From Caldilineaceae bacterium (GTDB lineage: Bacteria > Chloroflexota > Anaerolineae > Caldilineales > Caldilineaceae), in contig JAJEBF010000045.1 of the NCBI GenBank assembly GCA_022824025.1, positions 1-64,000 on the forward strand: DNA of 64,000 nucleotides, given 5' to 3'. The notes below the pieces were generated by a model, which was given only the letters and a program-made list of their open reading frames with translations, had not been told where the DNA came from and did not search any database. Positions 1-9,540 of the stretch are shown here, piece after piece (positions within the stretch are counted from its first letter, which is position 1; every line of letters begins with the position of its first letter). A program made the position numbers and the translations under genes.

Positions 1-40
1 TCTCAAAATTCTCTCGCCCTCTTTCCGTGGCTTCGCTCAT
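1..40 (-). CDS. Possible 5' fragment of a leftward gene running off the window
   Basis: An ATG at 40 on the minus strand opens a 13-codon reading frame (MSEATERGRENFE) that continues beyond position 1. A purine-rich GGGAAT lies just upstream of the ATG and a loose promoter-like TTGCGA is about 60 bases further up. Far too little is visible to name a product, and it may be a chance frame. Confidence 0.2.
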   Translation of the reverse strand, partial: MSEATERGRENFE

Positions 41-196
41 ATTCCCTACTCTATCGCACCCAACATAAAATTCGCAATAGCTTTCTGTTTGCCTTGCCTT
101 TGCTCTCGTTCTTCTTATCCTTAGCCTGAGTAGTTACGAAAAGATTAAGAAAATGTACGTCAACCGTCAACGCACTCTTCAGAGCCAAAACCGACT

Positions 197-1108
197 TTAG
201 GCCTTTTCCGGCGTCAACCTGGCCAGAAGAGCTGACTGTTCCTCCGGCGTCAGGTCCACAAGCGGCGGGCGTACACGGCTCCAGCCCGGTCTGCCGGTCT
301 GGTCGGCAACGATTACCTTGAGCGACGCAATCATATTGAAACCGGAATCCAGTATTGCATCCCGGATCCAGTTCGTTCGTGTCTGGCGCTCCTCGGCGTC
401 ATTCGCCTGCCAGTTGTCATATAAATCGCGAATGACGCTGGGTAAGACGTTCGCCATCCCGGAAATACAACCCCCTCCGCCGCCCTGCATATTCTTCAGC
501 AACAGCGCCTCCGTCCCACAGAAAACCGCAAATCCGGGAAATGCCCGCGCGACCTCATGCAGCCCCAGCAAGGATTCAATGTCGCCCGAGCTGTCTTTCA
601 CCCCGGCAGCCAGGCCGGGATACGCCCCAGCCAACCGGGCAAGCAGATCCGGACTTAAGGGGATGCCGCTCACTTGCGGAATGTGATAGAAGTACATCTG
701 CAGCCGCTCATCGTTAACGCGATCGATAACGGCTGCAAATGATCGGAAAATGCCCTCGTCACTGACGCCTGGGTAATAGAACGGCGGCAGAGTCAACACT
801 CCTTTGCAGCCCGCCTGCACTGCGTGGCGAGTCAATTCGGCGGCCTCGCTGACAGACGCGGCGCCGGTCCCGATGACAAGCCTGTCTGCATCGATTCCGG
901 ATTCAATCACAGCGTCAACCGCGGCCATGCGCTCCGCCGCGGAAAAAGAAGTCGCTTCGCTGTTTGTGCCAAACAGAACCAGCCCGTGGCAACCTCCCTC
1001 CAAGAGGCGACGGCAAAATTCCGTGTAGGCTGACAGGTCAATCGAAAGATCAGCGCAGACGGGCGTCAACGTGGGCGCGTAGACGCCCCGTAGAGAAAGT
1101 GTACTCAT
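197..1108 (-). CDS. Dihydrodipicolinate synthase (DapA) family aldolase
   Basis: This is a class I lyase of the DapA/NanA family, cytoplasmic, forming a Schiff base with a 2-oxo acid on a TIM barrel. The N-terminus (GVYAPTLTPV) and the GTNSEATSFS segment match the family's substrate-carboxylate loop. A YFYHIPQVSG segment carries the conserved tyrosine and a GVKDSSGD segment carries the Schiff-base lysine. Length (303 aa) is normal. The start at 1108 is preceded by AAGGAAAAG at good spacing, which argues against an upstream ATG-like frame extension. The family includes true DapA, N-acetylneuraminate lyase and sugar-acid aldolases. The gene stands alone with no lysine-pathway neighbours, so a catabolic aldolase is as likely as lysine biosynthesis. 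Confidence 0.85.
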   Translation of the reverse strand: MSTLSLRGVYAPTLTPVCADLSIDLSAYTEFCRRLLEGGCHGLVLFGTNSEATSFSAAERMAAVDAVIESGIDADRLVIGTGAASVSEAAELTRHAVQAGCKGVLTLPPFYYPGVSDEGIFRSFAAVIDRVNDERLQMYFYHIPQVSGIPLSPDLLARLAGAYPGLAAGVKDSSGDIESLLGLHEVARAFPGFAVFCGTEALLLKNMQGGGGGCISGMANVLPSVIRDLYDNWQANDAEERQTRTNWIRDAILDSGFNMIASLKVIVADQTGRPGWSRVRPPLVDLTPEEQSALLARLTPEKA

Positions 1109-1573
1109 ATACTTTTCCTTTACCGTGAGTGCAGTCAACGGCGGTCTCAACTGTCGCGAACTGCGCTACATGTTACGACCCGCGGGCGACAGTTGTCAAA
1201 TGAACTCGGTAGGGACCAGTTGTCTTGATCCCCCTGATCCTCCTCGAACCTGCTCCTTGTAAGCGAATCCATCAAGTCGCACCTTGTAGCACTCTCCCGG
1301 CTCCTCCCCGCAGAGGTTGGACCTCTTACAGGAAGGACGCCCCTGTTTGAAACTGGCATTTGATTTCAGAAAATCGTAAACTTAAGGTGTGTGGTGTCGT
1401 CCAACTGAGCAAAGAGATCCGTGCCCTGGTTCAGCCAGAAACCGACCCTGACTTGACCAGGACAGCGCTCTCTGATCCCCCGTTTTGATGTTTCACAACC
1501 AGGTGCGGCCTGGCACGCTTTGCACGTCTCGACAGTTCCTCCAGGAAACTAAGGCTTCGCAAGGAGAATCCCA
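1109..1573. other. Divergent intergenic region, no gene seen
   Basis: This 465-base stretch separates the leftward aldolase gene from the rightward DUF899 gene. The short frames in it have no recognisable composition or domain. I see no tRNA, riboswitch or clear sigma-70 promoter. A Shine-Dalgarno AAGGAG for the rightward gene is at its right end. Confidence 0.5.
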
Positions 1574-2176
1574 ATGACCCCGACAGACAGACAATTCGAG
1601 GAAGAACTCGCTGCAGCCTACCAGGAATTTGATTCGGCCCAGAAGAGACTGGCCGAACTCCGCAGGAAGATTCCTCATGAACAGGTGGAGAACTATCAGT
1701 TGCAGGGCCCGAACGGCCCCGTCAATCTTGCCGACATGTTCGGAAATAAAGAAGACCTCATTCTCGTCCACAACATGGGCGCAGGTTGCTCATACTGCAC
1801 CTTGTGGGCCGATAACTTCAACGGAGTCGCCGACCACCTTCAGGACCGGGCCGCCTTTGTCCTCGTCTCGCCAGACAGCCCGGAAGACCAGCAGGCGTTT
1901 GCCCGCAAGCGCGGCTGGCGGTTCCCCGTGTTTTCGGCGCAAGGCTCCTCCTTCACCGCCGACATGGGTTTCCAAAGCGCCGATGGAGAATTCATGTCCG
2001 GCTTCCAGCCTGGCGTTTCTGTCTTCCGCAAAAGTGGCGACGGCAGCGTTACCCGCGTGGCAAAAGACCACTTTGGACCGGGCGACCTGTACTGTGGCGC
2101 TTGGCATCTCTTCAACCTGCTTCCGGACGGCTGGGCCGGTTGGAACCCGCAGTTCGACTACCCCGACCAGGTTTAG
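1574..2176 (+). CDS. DUF899 family thioredoxin-fold protein
   Basis: The 200-aa protein belongs to the DUF899 group, a thioredoxin-like fold found in many soil and marine bacteria. The N-terminal 40 residues form a charged helix. Then comes the fold with a CSYC motif (C-x2-C, about residues 74-77, in the segment GAGCSYCTLWADNF) at the position of a thioredoxin or peroxiredoxin active site. The C-terminal part holds the conserved aromatic block (DLYCGAWHLFNLLP...GWNPQFDY). No signal peptide is visible, so it is probably cytoplasmic. An AAGGAG ribosome site sits eight bases before the ATG. Family members are usually annotated only by the domain. A redox function is inferred from the fold and the cysteine pair; no substrate is known. 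Confidence 0.85.
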   Translation: MTPTDRQFEEELAAAYQEFDSAQKRLAELRRKIPHEQVENYQLQGPNGPVNLADMFGNKEDLILVHNMGAGCSYCTLWADNFNGVADHLQDRAAFVLVSPDSPEDQQAFARKRGWRFPVFSAQGSSFTADMGFQSADGEFMSGFQPGVSVFRKSGDGSVTRVAKDHFGPGDLYCGAWHLFNLLPDGWAGWNPQFDYPDQV

Positions 2177-2608
2177 CCGCCTGAAGCGATGCGGGCGTTG
2201 GCCTCGATGGGACCCCGCTTGATCCCTTCTGCTGAATTTTGGGATGGGCCGTCCCGCGGATTTCCCACTAGCCGCCCGCGAGAGCAGGTCCTATCGTCTT
2301 GTAAAACAGGATTTTATCTGTTTGCGCATTGTGACCGGTATTGGGCATAATACGCCAATTCCAAGTGATGGTTCGCTTGAGTTAAACCATTGCCTCAACC
2401 GCAGTACAGAGAGGGGAAGAAGCCGAGAAGCGTCCCGGGCACTTCAATTCTGTTCGAGTGCCCTTTGCGTTTGACATCAGTTCATCTGAGGACTAAAGGA
2501 AGCCAAAACGCAGAGAGAAAACAGTAACGATCCCTTGGCGCCGTTGCCTGTTACATTCAACCGGACCTTTGGGGGGCCAGCCCACGAGCGCAAACATGAT
2601 CTACACCA
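2177..2608. other. Leader region of the ATP-grasp/alpha-E/transglutaminase unit
   Basis: These 432 bases have no convincing gene; the 76-codon frame inside looks random. A promoter-like pair lies at 2322-2351 (listed separately), which would give a leader of about 250 bases before the ATG at 2609. No strong Shine-Dalgarno precedes that ATG. Confidence 0.45.
2322..2351 (+). promoter_or_regulatory. Candidate sigma-70 promoter
   Basis: TTGCGC at 2322-2327 and CATAAT at 2346-2351 are separated by 18 bases. It is the best promoter-like pair upstream of the three-gene unit at 2609-6104, but each box has mismatches. Confidence 0.3.
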
Positions 2609-4108
2609 ATGGCGGTGAACAGAGTGACAACACAGGACGAAACGGTTAGCGAAAGCGCCATAAACCTTTTCAGCAACTATGCTTTGGACGGAACAATCTT
2701 CGACGAGATGTTCCAGGAAAACGGGCGGCCGCGCTTGCCGTACCAAAAGCTCCTTCAAAGCATCCTCGAATTGCAGGCCAGCGAACTGACACAGCGCCAG
2801 CAGGCCGCAGACCTGACCTTTCTGAACCGCGGCATCACCTTCACAGTCTATGGCGAAGATTCCACTATCGAACGAATCTTCCCCTACGACATCTTGCCCC
2901 GTATTATCAGTGAACAGGAATGGGATAAGATTGATCGCGGCTTGTGCCAGCGCATCCACGCCATCAATCTCTTCCTGCGCGATGTCTATCATGAGGGGCG
3001 AATACTCCAGGAAGGAAAGGTCCCGTTCGACCTGATCTACAGCTGCCGGAACTACCAGCGGGAGATGCGCGGCGTCAAAGTCTCCAACGATGTTTATACT
3101 TCGATCGTCGGATCCGATCTGGTTCGCCTGCCTTCCGGCGAATTCGCCGTCCTGGAAGACAACCTGCGCGTGCCCAGCGGCGTCTCTTATATGCTGGCCA
3201 ATCGAGAAGTGATGACGCAAGTCTTCCCTGGCATGTTCGGTGGATACGGAATCAAACCCATCGGCCACTACGGCCAGGCTCTGCTCCATCAGCTTCAGAC
3301 CCTCACACCAAAGGGCCGCGATGCCACCATAGTCCTTCTGACCCCTGGCATCTTCAACTCGGCCTACTTCGAACACACATTCCTTGCAAGAGTGATGGGT
3401 ATCGAGCTCGTCGAGGGCGCCGACCTCCTCATTCACGATGGCTTTGTCTACATGCGCACAACCAGCGGCTTGCAGCGCGTTGACGTTATCTATCGCCGCA
3501 TTGATGACGAATTTGTCGACCCGCTTCATTTTCATCAGGACTCCGTCCTCGGCGTTCCCGGCCTCTTCAACGCATATCGCGCCGGAAACATCACCCTCGC
3601 CAATGCCATTGGGACAGGGATCGCTGACGACAAGGCCGTATACGCATTTGTGCCTGAAATGATTCGTTACTATTTGGGCGAGGAACCTATCCTGCAGAAT
3701 ATCGAAACTTACCTCTGCTTGCGCGACGATGAACGAGCATACGTCCTGGACAATCTGGACAAATTGGTTGTCAAGGCAGTCGGCGAATCGGGAGGCTACG
3801 GAATGCTCATCGGGCCTTACAGCACAGCCAAGGAACGCGAGGACTTTCGCAGCCAAATCCAGGCCGAACCGCGTAACTTCATCGCACAACCCACTCTGAG
3901 CCTGTCACGGGCCCCATGCTTTATCAATGGAAATGTCGTCTCGCGTCATGTTGACCTGCGTCCATTCATCCTGTACGGCGGCGAACAGGAAAATACCATA
4001 ATCGTACCGGGAGGCTTGACGCGCGTGGCCTTGCGCGAAGGCTCCCTTGTCGTGAATTCCTCGCAGGGCGGCGGCAGCAAGGACACTTGGGTCTTGCAGG
4101 ACATCTGA
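2609..4108 (+). CDS. Circularly permuted type 2 ATP-grasp protein
   Basis: The 499-aa protein is a member of the DUF404/DUF407 circularly permuted ATP-grasp family, putative carboxylate-amine ligases. The segment [15 protein letters not shown] near residues 34-48 and the central [27 protein letters not shown] block (given here only as landmarks around residues 170-196) are family signatures. [18 protein letters not shown] nucleotide-binding loop follows near residues 390-406, and [12 protein letters not shown] is near the C-terminus. No signal peptide is seen. The gene is followed after 22 bases by the alpha-E gene and then the transglutaminase. This trio recurs in many bacteria and is proposed to make or process a peptide-like bond. 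The substrate is unknown. Confidence 0.9.
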   Translation: MAVNRVTTQDETVSESAINLFSNYALDGTIFDEMFQENGRPRLPYQKLLQSILELQASELTQRQQAADLTFLNRGITFTVYGEDSTIERIFPYDILPRIISEQEWDKIDRGLCQRIHAINLFLRDVYHEGRILQEGKVPFDLIYSCRNYQREMRGVKVSNDVYTSIVGSDLVRLPSGEFAVLEDNLRVPSGVSYMLANREVMTQVFPGMFGGYGIKPIGHYGQALLHQLQTLTPKGRDATIVLLTPGIFNSAYFEHTFLARVMGIELVEGADLLIHDGFVYMRTTSGLQRVDVIYRRIDDEFVDPLHFHQDSVLGVPGLFNAYRAGNITLANAIGTGIADDKAVYAFVPEMIRYYLGEEPILQNIETYLCLRDDERAYVLDNLDKLVVKAVGESGGYGMLIGPYSTAKEREDFRSQIQAEPRNFIAQPTLSLSRAPCFINGNVVSRHVDLRPFILYGGEQENTIIVPGGLTRVALREGSLVVNSSQGGGSKDTWVLQDI

Positions 4109-4130
4109 ACTTACATCAGGACACGATAAA

Positions 4131-5108
4131 ATGCTCTCCAGATCTGCTGATAACATGTATTGGGTTGGCCGATACATGGAAAGGTCCGAAAATACGATTC
4201 GCCTTCTTCGAGTCCGCATGAACTTCATGGTCGGTAAAGCGGCCGAAGCCGGCAACGATCGCGGCTGGCAACAGTTTTTCTCAGCGCTTCGCCAACCCCC
4301 TCCCGCCATGAAAAACGGCGTCGTGGACGGCGAGGCTGCCCTGCAAATGGCCCATGACCTAACCTTCAACGCCGACAACGAAAACTCCGTCACCGGCTGC
4401 ATCCATCTGGCTAGGACCAACGCCCGTTCGGTCCGCTCCCAATTGAGCAGTCAACTTTGGGAGCATATCAATCGTCTCTATCTACGTCTGCACTCCTGGC
4501 AAAACCATCAGAACTGGCACCAGGAGAGAGACAGTTTTTTCAGAGAGATGGAAAGCAGTGTCTCCCTTTTCCAGGGCCTGGCTCTTTCCTCGCTCCTTCA
4601 CGACGAGGGCTGGCTCTTCATCCAGATCGGAGTACACCTAGAGCGTGTATTTTCGGTTTGCAGTCTCTTGGAGGCCCATTTCCGCCACTTCGGCATTGAC
4701 GGCGGTAACGAAATGGAGACCTTGGATCCCCTCAACGGGATCGGCGTCCTCCGCGCCTGCAACTCATTTGAGTCCTACTGCCGCGTGTATGATCCCCGCC
4801 CGGAAACACAGTTCGTCGCAACCTTCCTTCTGCTTAACGCCTACCTCCCAAACTCCGCTCGCTTCAATGTAAACCAGATCGCAGACCTCCTGAAACAGGT
4901 AGCGGGCGCCACCGAAACCCGCCGCGCCGGGGACCTGAACCGAATCGCCGGCAAACTACAGGCCCACCTGCAGTATAGCCAGATCGACGACGTCATCGAA
5001 GCAGGCCCCAGAGCCTTTATCACGGACATCATGGACAGCTGTAACCAGATTCATGACGCCCTGTATGAAACCTACTTTAACTATGAGATCGAAGACGTAT
5101 TCTCCTGA
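4131..5108 (+). CDS. Alpha-E domain-containing protein (DUF403)
   Basis: The 325-aa, mostly helical protein starts with the typical MLSRSADNMYWVGRYMERSEN block, which defines the alpha-E family (formerly DUF403). No catalytic motif is known for this family. It is almost always encoded beside a circularly permuted ATP-grasp and a transglutaminase-like protein, as here. It begins 22 bases after the ATP-grasp stop and ends 24 bases before the transglutaminase start, so the three are probably one transcript. A structural or scaffolding role in a complex with its neighbours is inferred from conserved linkage only. Confidence 0.9.
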   Translation: MLSRSADNMYWVGRYMERSENTIRLLRVRMNFMVGKAAEAGNDRGWQQFFSALRQPPPAMKNGVVDGEAALQMAHDLTFNADNENSVTGCIHLARTNARSVRSQLSSQLWEHINRLYLRLHSWQNHQNWHQERDSFFREMESSVSLFQGLALSSLLHDEGWLFIQIGVHLERVFSVCSLLEAHFRHFGIDGGNEMETLDPLNGIGVLRACNSFESYCRVYDPRPETQFVATFLLLNAYLPNSARFNVNQIADLLKQVAGATETRRAGDLNRIAGKLQAHLQYSQIDDVIEAGPRAFITDIMDSCNQIHDALYETYFNYEIEDVFS

Positions 5109-5132
5109 CACTCACACACCACAAGTCTGCCG

Positions 5133-6104
5133 ATGAAATACTATACGGTTCACCATCACACCCGCTACCGCTACGATTCGGAAGTCAGAGAGAGCACGAT
5201 GGAAGTGCGCATGCAGCCCCGCACAGACCGTCAGCAGCGCTGCCTCAACTTTCGCCTCGAAGTTCGCCCCCACGCCCAAGTCCTGACCACAAGCGACTGC
5301 ATGCAGAATGCAATTCACTACTTTGACATCCCAAGCCGGCACACTGAGCTGACCCTGCGCGCCCAGACTCTCGTCATGGTACAGGAACCAGATCCCCTGC
5401 CAGAATCCCTGGAGGAATCAGCCTGGAAGGAGCTCGAAATCGATGCCGCAAACGGCCAGCACTGGGATTGGTTGACGCCCAGCGCCTTTGCCCGGCCAAC
5501 CCCGCTCCTGTCTGAATTCGCAGAACAGTTCGGCTTCAGCAAAGATCAGGACCCGCTGAGCGTGATTTCCCGGTTTAACGAGGGAATTCACGCCGAGATC
5601 GAATACACACCCAACAGCACTGCCGTCGACTCGCCCATCGACATCGCCCTTGAAAACCGACGCGGCGTCTGCCAGGACTTCTCCCACATCATGATCGCCC
5701 TGTTGCGGAAGGCAGGCATTCCCGCCCGGTATATCAGCGGTTACATCTTCCAGGGTCCCGAAAGCAGGAAGGGCGCCGACCTCTCCAGCGCTTCACACGC
5801 CTGGGTGGAGGCCTTTCTTCCCGGAATCGGTTGGACCGGCATCGATCCCACCAATAACACCTACGTCCATGACAAACACATCCGAATCGCCTTGGGCCGG
5901 GATTACGCTGACGTTCCCCCAACCAGAGGCGTATACAAAGGCGGGGCTAAGAGTGAACTCAGCGTTGGGGTCCACATCTCCGAAACGGAGGATGAGGACA
6001 TTCCGCAAGACCTTCTGGACAACGGCCACTGGACAACCAGGGAGCGGGCGGAAGACCTGGGCATGCTTGGCTCCCGCCCGGATCAGGTACAACAGCAACA
6101 GTAG
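5133..6104 (+). CDS. Transglutaminase-like cysteine protease family protein
   Basis: The 323-aa protein has the bacterial transglutaminase N-terminal beta domain (KYYTVHHHTRYRYDSEV, residues 2-18) followed by the papain-like core. The catalytic cysteine is in RRGVCQDFSHI (about residue 181). The histidine is in SASHAWVEAF (about residue 226) and the aspartate follows in GIDPTNN. All three triad residues are therefore present. No signal peptide is visible. It closes the ATP-grasp/alpha-E operon. A protease or amide-exchange activity on the product of the ATP-grasp ligase is a reasonable but untested inference. Confidence 0.9.
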   Translation: MKYYTVHHHTRYRYDSEVRESTMEVRMQPRTDRQQRCLNFRLEVRPHAQVLTTSDCMQNAIHYFDIPSRHTELTLRAQTLVMVQEPDPLPESLEESAWKELEIDAANGQHWDWLTPSAFARPTPLLSEFAEQFGFSKDQDPLSVISRFNEGIHAEIEYTPNSTAVDSPIDIALENRRGVCQDFSHIMIALLRKAGIPARYISGYIFQGPESRKGADLSSASHAWVEAFLPGIGWTGIDPTNNTYVHDKHIRIALGRDYADVPPTRGVYKGGAKSELSVGVHISETEDEDIPQDLLDNGHWTTRERAEDLGMLGSRPDQVQQQQ

Positions 6105-6126
6105 TAGCTTGAAATCAAAATAAGAA

Positions 6127-6160
6127 CTGGCCGGCTCTGGTATGTACCAGGGCCGGCCAG
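6127..6160. terminator. Strong hairpin between convergent genes
   Basis: CTGGCCGGCTCTGGTA at 6127-6142 pairs with TACCAGGGCCGGCCAG at 6145-6160, giving a near-perfect 14-16 bp stem with one G-U pair. It lies between the rightward transglutaminase gene and the leftward NIPSNAP gene. There is no long T-run on either side, so a bidirectional, possibly Rho-assisted terminator is inferred. Confidence 0.6.
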
Positions 6161-6219
6161 ACCTCCTCGCTCTCTTCAGTTCTCTCTTCGCCGGTTAAAC
6201 TCTTCCCCCAGCGTTGCCT

Positions 6220-6540
6220 TTACCGGATCACAGACTTCTCAGTCGGAACGAGACGCATCACTTTGATCGTCTCACGATTTAGCATGTCCGGAATCTTCGG
6301 CGCTATTTCATTCAACCACCCGTCGGACTGATAGACCGCCTCGTAAAGAGCCTCCCTGTCGGCTTCGTCCTTAAAGCGACGCATCCACACATACCTGTTC
6401 TCGTCTTCCTCGTCAATGAAGGACCCGGCGACGACCATCCCCTTCGAGACCTGAAAGGGAATGATCACACTTTCCATGTACTCAACCCAGTCGTCCCGTT
6501 TCCCCGCGTGACATTCATAGATCCTGTACTCGTACAGCAT
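6220..6540 (-). CDS. NIPSNAP family protein
   Basis: The 106-aa protein starts with LYEYRIYECHAGKRDDWVEY, typical of the NIPSNAP dimeric alpha-beta barrel (ferredoxin-like) family. It contains the usual alternating pattern ending in MLNRETIKVMRLVPTE. The length is that of a single domain. It follows the GH4 gene after 35 bases on the same strand and is probably co-transcribed. The function of bacterial NIPSNAP proteins is not established. Linkage to sugar catabolism genes is seen elsewhere, but I cannot infer a reaction. Confidence 0.85.
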   Translation of the reverse strand: MLYEYRIYECHAGKRDDWVEYMESVIIPFQVSKGMVVAGSFIDEEDENRYVWMRRFKDEADREALYEAVYQSDGWLNEIAPKIPDMLNRETIKVMRLVPTEKSVIR

Positions 6541-6575
6541 GTTTTCTTCTCCTAGTCCCTGTTTCCTCGATAAGA

Positions 6576-7976
6576 TCAGTCCGCCGCCACCGGTTCTGCT
6601 TGAGTCGGCCCCAGGAGGCGCATCGGCCTGTCACCTTCGACCTCAAAGCTGGAGAAGGTCGGCAGGTGCTCAACGTTTGCCGCAAACATTTCGTTCACCA
6701 TCTCGCGAATCTCCGCCATCGACAACACAGCCGTAGTAAGCGGGTCGTGCAGAATGGCCTGAAAGATCTTGCGCGGGTCTCCTTCAACGATCCCCTCAAC
6801 CGCCATCTCCTCGATCTGCGCGCTCAGACCCGTCAGCATCGCCACGGACGCCGGCAACGGGCCGACACGCACGCTTTCCAGACCATCCTTGCTGGCCCAC
6901 ACCGGGATCTCGACACACGCGCCGACGGGCAGATTGTCCACCAGGGGAGACGCTCCGCTCCCATTGGGCATGTTGCCGTTGAACTGAAACGGCTCGCCGC
7001 CTTCAAGCGCGTTGATAATGTAGGCAGCGTATTCATGGCCGCGCGCCAGGTTGAGCGGCTCAGGGTTGTCGAGCCAGGCCAAAATCTGCTCGTCCCAACT
7101 CTCTTCACGGGCCGAGTAATGCTTCAGCACATAGGCATATTCCCCGGGATTCCAGCCGGTTCCGTGCGTGCAGTACTTCTCGATCAGTTCCGGCCGCTTC
7201 CGGAACCAGGGGTTGTACTCAGAGTGGTGTCCGCTCGACTCCGTAGGGTAATAATCCAGGTGCAGATACATTTCATTGCGGACCTGCTCCTCGTTGTAGA
7301 CTTCGGGCCGCTCAGTGATTGCCTGGCGGATCAGAGGATAGGCGTCCTCTCCATTCCATTCATATCTCAGATACCAGGCCATGTGGTTGATGCCGGCGCA
7401 CGTGTAGGAGATTTCATCTGCTGGCGCACCAATCCAACGCGCCAGCATGTCGGCCGTGCCCTGCACGCTGTGGCAAAGACCTGTCGCAATGATGCCGGTT
7501 TCCTTCTGTATGGCCCGACAGTTCATCACCATAGGGTTTGTGTAGTTGAGCATCACGGCGTCTGGGCAAAGCCGCTCCATGTCGCGGGCAATGTCCACCA
7601 TCACCGGCGTTGTTCGCATCGCCCTAAAGATGCCGGAGGGACCGCGCGTGTCGCCGATATTCGTGTCGACACCATATTGCTTGGGGATCTCGATGTCAGT
7701 CCGCCATACATCGGTCTGGCCGACCAGGATGGTGACAATGACGTAGTCAGCGCCCTCCAGAGCTTCCTCACGGCTCAGCGTCGTCTCGACACTTGCAGGG
7801 TAATTCCCTTCACGTATGATTCGCCGCACCGCCTGCTCGATGTAACCCAGCTTCATAGGGTCAATGTCCATAAGACAGATCGTGGCGTCTTCGAGCAATG
7901 GAAACGTCAACACGTCTTTGACGAGCTTGCGGGTAAATCCGAAGCTGCCGGCTCCAATAAATGTTATCTTGGGCAC
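6576..7976 (-). CDS. Glycoside hydrolase family 4 protein (alpha-galactosidase/alpha-glucosidase type)
   Basis: The 466-aa protein is a GH4 enzyme. This family cleaves glycosides by NAD+-dependent oxidation and elimination with Mn2+. The Rossmann motif is at the N-terminus ([10 protein letters not shown], residues 6-15), followed by the acidic MDIDP strand end near residue 37. The metal site is represented by GLCHS (Cys168-His169) and INHMAW (Asn197-His198). LNYTNPM at 143-149 is the conserved asparagine block. It resembles the MelA/LplD branch more than 6-phospho-glycosidases, but substrate specificity cannot be read from sequence. It lies downstream of an ABC importer on the same strand, which suggests intracellular breakdown of an imported glycoside. 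Confidence 0.9.
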   Translation of the reverse strand: MPKITFIGAGSFGFTRKLVKDVLTFPLLEDATICLMDIDPMKLGYIEQAVRRIIREGNYPASVETTLSREEALEGADYVIVTILVGQTDVWRTDIEIPKQYGVDTNIGDTRGPSGIFRAMRTTPVMVDIARDMERLCPDAVMLNYTNPMVMNCRAIQKETGIIATGLCHSVQGTADMLARWIGAPADEISYTCAGINHMAWYLRYEWNGEDAYPLIRQAITERPEVYNEEQVRNEMYLHLDYYPTESSGHHSEYNPWFRKRPELIEKYCTHGTGWNPGEYAYVLKHYSAREESWDEQILAWLDNPEPLNLARGHEYAAYIINALEGGEPFQFNGNMPNGSGASPLVDNLPVGACVEIPVWASKDGLESVRVGPLPASVAMLTGLSAQIEEMAVEGIVEGDPRKIFQAILHDPLTTAVLSMAEIREMVNEMFAANVEHLPTFSSFEVEGDRPMRLLGPTQAEPVAAD

Positions 7977-8150
7977 TTGTATTTCTCCCCTCCATTTCGT
8001 TCAGAATGTTACGCGCCCCGCCCGGCGCGCAGGCTCAGGGCCTCTTCCGCCTGACTTCGCCTCCTTGCGGAGACGGTCTGAAGATACTGGCGCCTGAACC
8101 TCTCGGGATTTTAGCACCGGACAGGGCTATAGTCCCAAAAATCTGTCACT

Positions 8151-8513
8151 TCACACCCTCAACAGCCGGCCAAAGAACGGCACCGGCGCGCGACGGGCGC
8201 GAAGCGCATTGACAATGCCCGCCACCCAGGCAACGATAACAGCAAGGTATGCGGCGACGACCAGCGCGAAAATGTAGGCCGCCACAACCCCCCCGAACGG
8301 GAGGAGCGCAATAAGCCACGAAAACACAATCCAGACTGCCGGGGCCAGAACCATAGCCAAAATAATCGTTAAGGACTGAACCGCATGGTATCTCGCAAAC
8401 TCATCGCGCCTCCTCAACGCCAATATGTAAGCCGGTCCCACTATCGGCAGGAGATAGGCCAACAGCGCCGCGTCAACGTTGATCCGCGGCCCCCCGGTTG
8501 CGCTCGCAGTCAT
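8151..8513 (-). CDS. DUF4870-like small membrane protein
   Basis: The 120-aa protein has three hydrophobic segments (about residues 15-35, 50-72 and 78-103) and the block [10 protein letters not shown] typical of DUF4870/TMEM-like small membrane proteins. The C-terminus is basic ([16 protein letters not shown]). Its ATG overlaps the stop of the upstream ABC ATPase gene by four bases (ATGA), so translational coupling is likely. It is probably the last gene of the importer transcript, followed 174 bases later by GH4. Function is unknown. Confidence 0.75.
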   Translation of the reverse strand: MTASATGGPRINVDAALLAYLLPIVGPAYILALRRRDEFARYHAVQSLTIILAMVLAPAVWIVFSWLIALLPFGGVVAAYIFALVVAAYLAVIVAWVAGIVNALRARRAPVPFFGRLLRV

Positions 8514-9526
8514 GCAATTTCTCCGATCCCCTGCAACATCAGCTCATCCGCATAGTGACAGCTCGCATAGTGACCGGGCGCGATTTCTTTCAGGTGCGGC
8601 TCCTCTTCCTTGCAACGGTCCTTTGCGTAAAGGCATCGAGGGTGAAACACACAACCGGGCGGCGGATTCGCGGGACTGGGAATGTCTCCCTCCAATATGA
8701 TTCGGTTCAATTTGACCTCAGGGTCCGCCGGTGGAATCGCTGAGACCAGCGCCTCAGTATAGGGGTGTAGCGGTCGCCTCAACAAGGTGTCTGAATCGGC
8801 GACCTCCACCAGTCGCCCAACGTACATTACCGCAATGCGATCGCACATGTGCTCAACCACGGACAGGTCGTGAGCTATAAAGAGGTAGGTAAGACCCAGC
8901 TCGTCCTTCAACTCCTGCAGCAAGTTGAGGACCTGCGCCTGAATCGAGACATCCAGCGCAGAAACCGGTTCATCCGCTATAATCAATCGCGGCCTGAGCG
9001 CAAGCGTTCGCGCCAGTCCGATTCGCTGCCGCTGTCCTCCTGAAAACTCATGAGGATAGCGCCGCATGTAGTTCGGATCAAGTCCCACAGCAGACATCAA
9101 TTCCGAGACTCTGTCCTCTAACGCCCGGCCAGAGGCCTCTTTGTGTATGATCAGCGGTTCCCCAATCAGGTCCTTGACTGTCAGGCGAGGGTTGAGTGAG
9201 CTGAACGGATCCTGAAAAATCATCCGCATCTCTTTTCGAAGCGGCTTCATCTCCCCCTGATCGATATTCGCGATATCAATGCGCTCACCGTCTGCCGTGG
9301 TGTACCAGATTTCGCCCGCCGTCGGGTCGTAGAGCCGCAGCACAGCGCGCCCGACCGTCGTCTTGCCGGAGCCGCTCTCCCCCACCAGGCCCAAGGCCTC
9401 GTTCCTTTGGATGTCGAAGCTGACACCGTCCACGGCCTTCACATGGCCAACGACCCGTTGCAGGAATCCTTTGCGGATGGGAAACCACTGTTTCAGATCG
9501 TTGACTTCAAGCAGCGTATCGTCCAT
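8510..9526 (-). CDS. ABC importer ATPase, OppF/DppF type
   Basis: The 338-aa protein is the second ATPase of a peptide/nickel/oligosaccharide-type importer. Walker A is GESGSGKTT (about residues 50-58). The signature [15 protein letters not shown] is followed by Walker [13 protein letters not shown]. The oligopeptide-type C-terminal domain contains the cysteine cluster (CVFHPRC...CKEEEP...SCHYA) found in OppD/OppF proteins, some of which bind an iron-sulfur cluster. I chose ATG 9526 because the protein aligns from [11 protein letters not shown]; the longer frame overlaps the cytochrome gene. It starts 14 bases after the cytochrome stop. The partner ATPase is at 16177-17229. Confidence 0.9.
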   Translation of the reverse strand: MDDTLLEVNDLKQWFPIRKGFLQRVVGHVKAVDGVSFDIQRNEALGLVGESGSGKTTVGRAVLRLYDPTAGEIWYTTADGERIDIANIDQGEMKPLRKEMRMIFQDPFSSLNPRLTVKDLIGEPLIIHKEASGRALEDRVSELMSAVGLDPNYMRRYPHEFSGGQRQRIGLARTLALRPRLIIADEPVSALDVSIQAQVLNLLQELKDELGLTYLFIAHDLSVVEHMCDRIAVMYVGRLVEVADSDTLLRRPLHPYTEALVSAIPPADPEVKLNRIILEGDIPSPANPPPGCVFHPRCLYAKDRCKEEEPHLKEIAPGHYASCHYADELMLQGIGEIA

Positions 9527-9540
9527 TTTGCACTCTTGCT

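Noticed and set aside
2477..3889. 470-codon leftward open frame opposite the ATP-grasp gene
   Set aside because: It is fully antisense to a gene with clear family motifs and has no recognisable domain; GC-rich codon use opens the opposite frame.
6600..8054. 484-codon rightward open frame opposite the GH4 gene
   Set aside because: Shadow of GH4; composition rich in His and Arg as expected for an antisense frame, with no family pattern.
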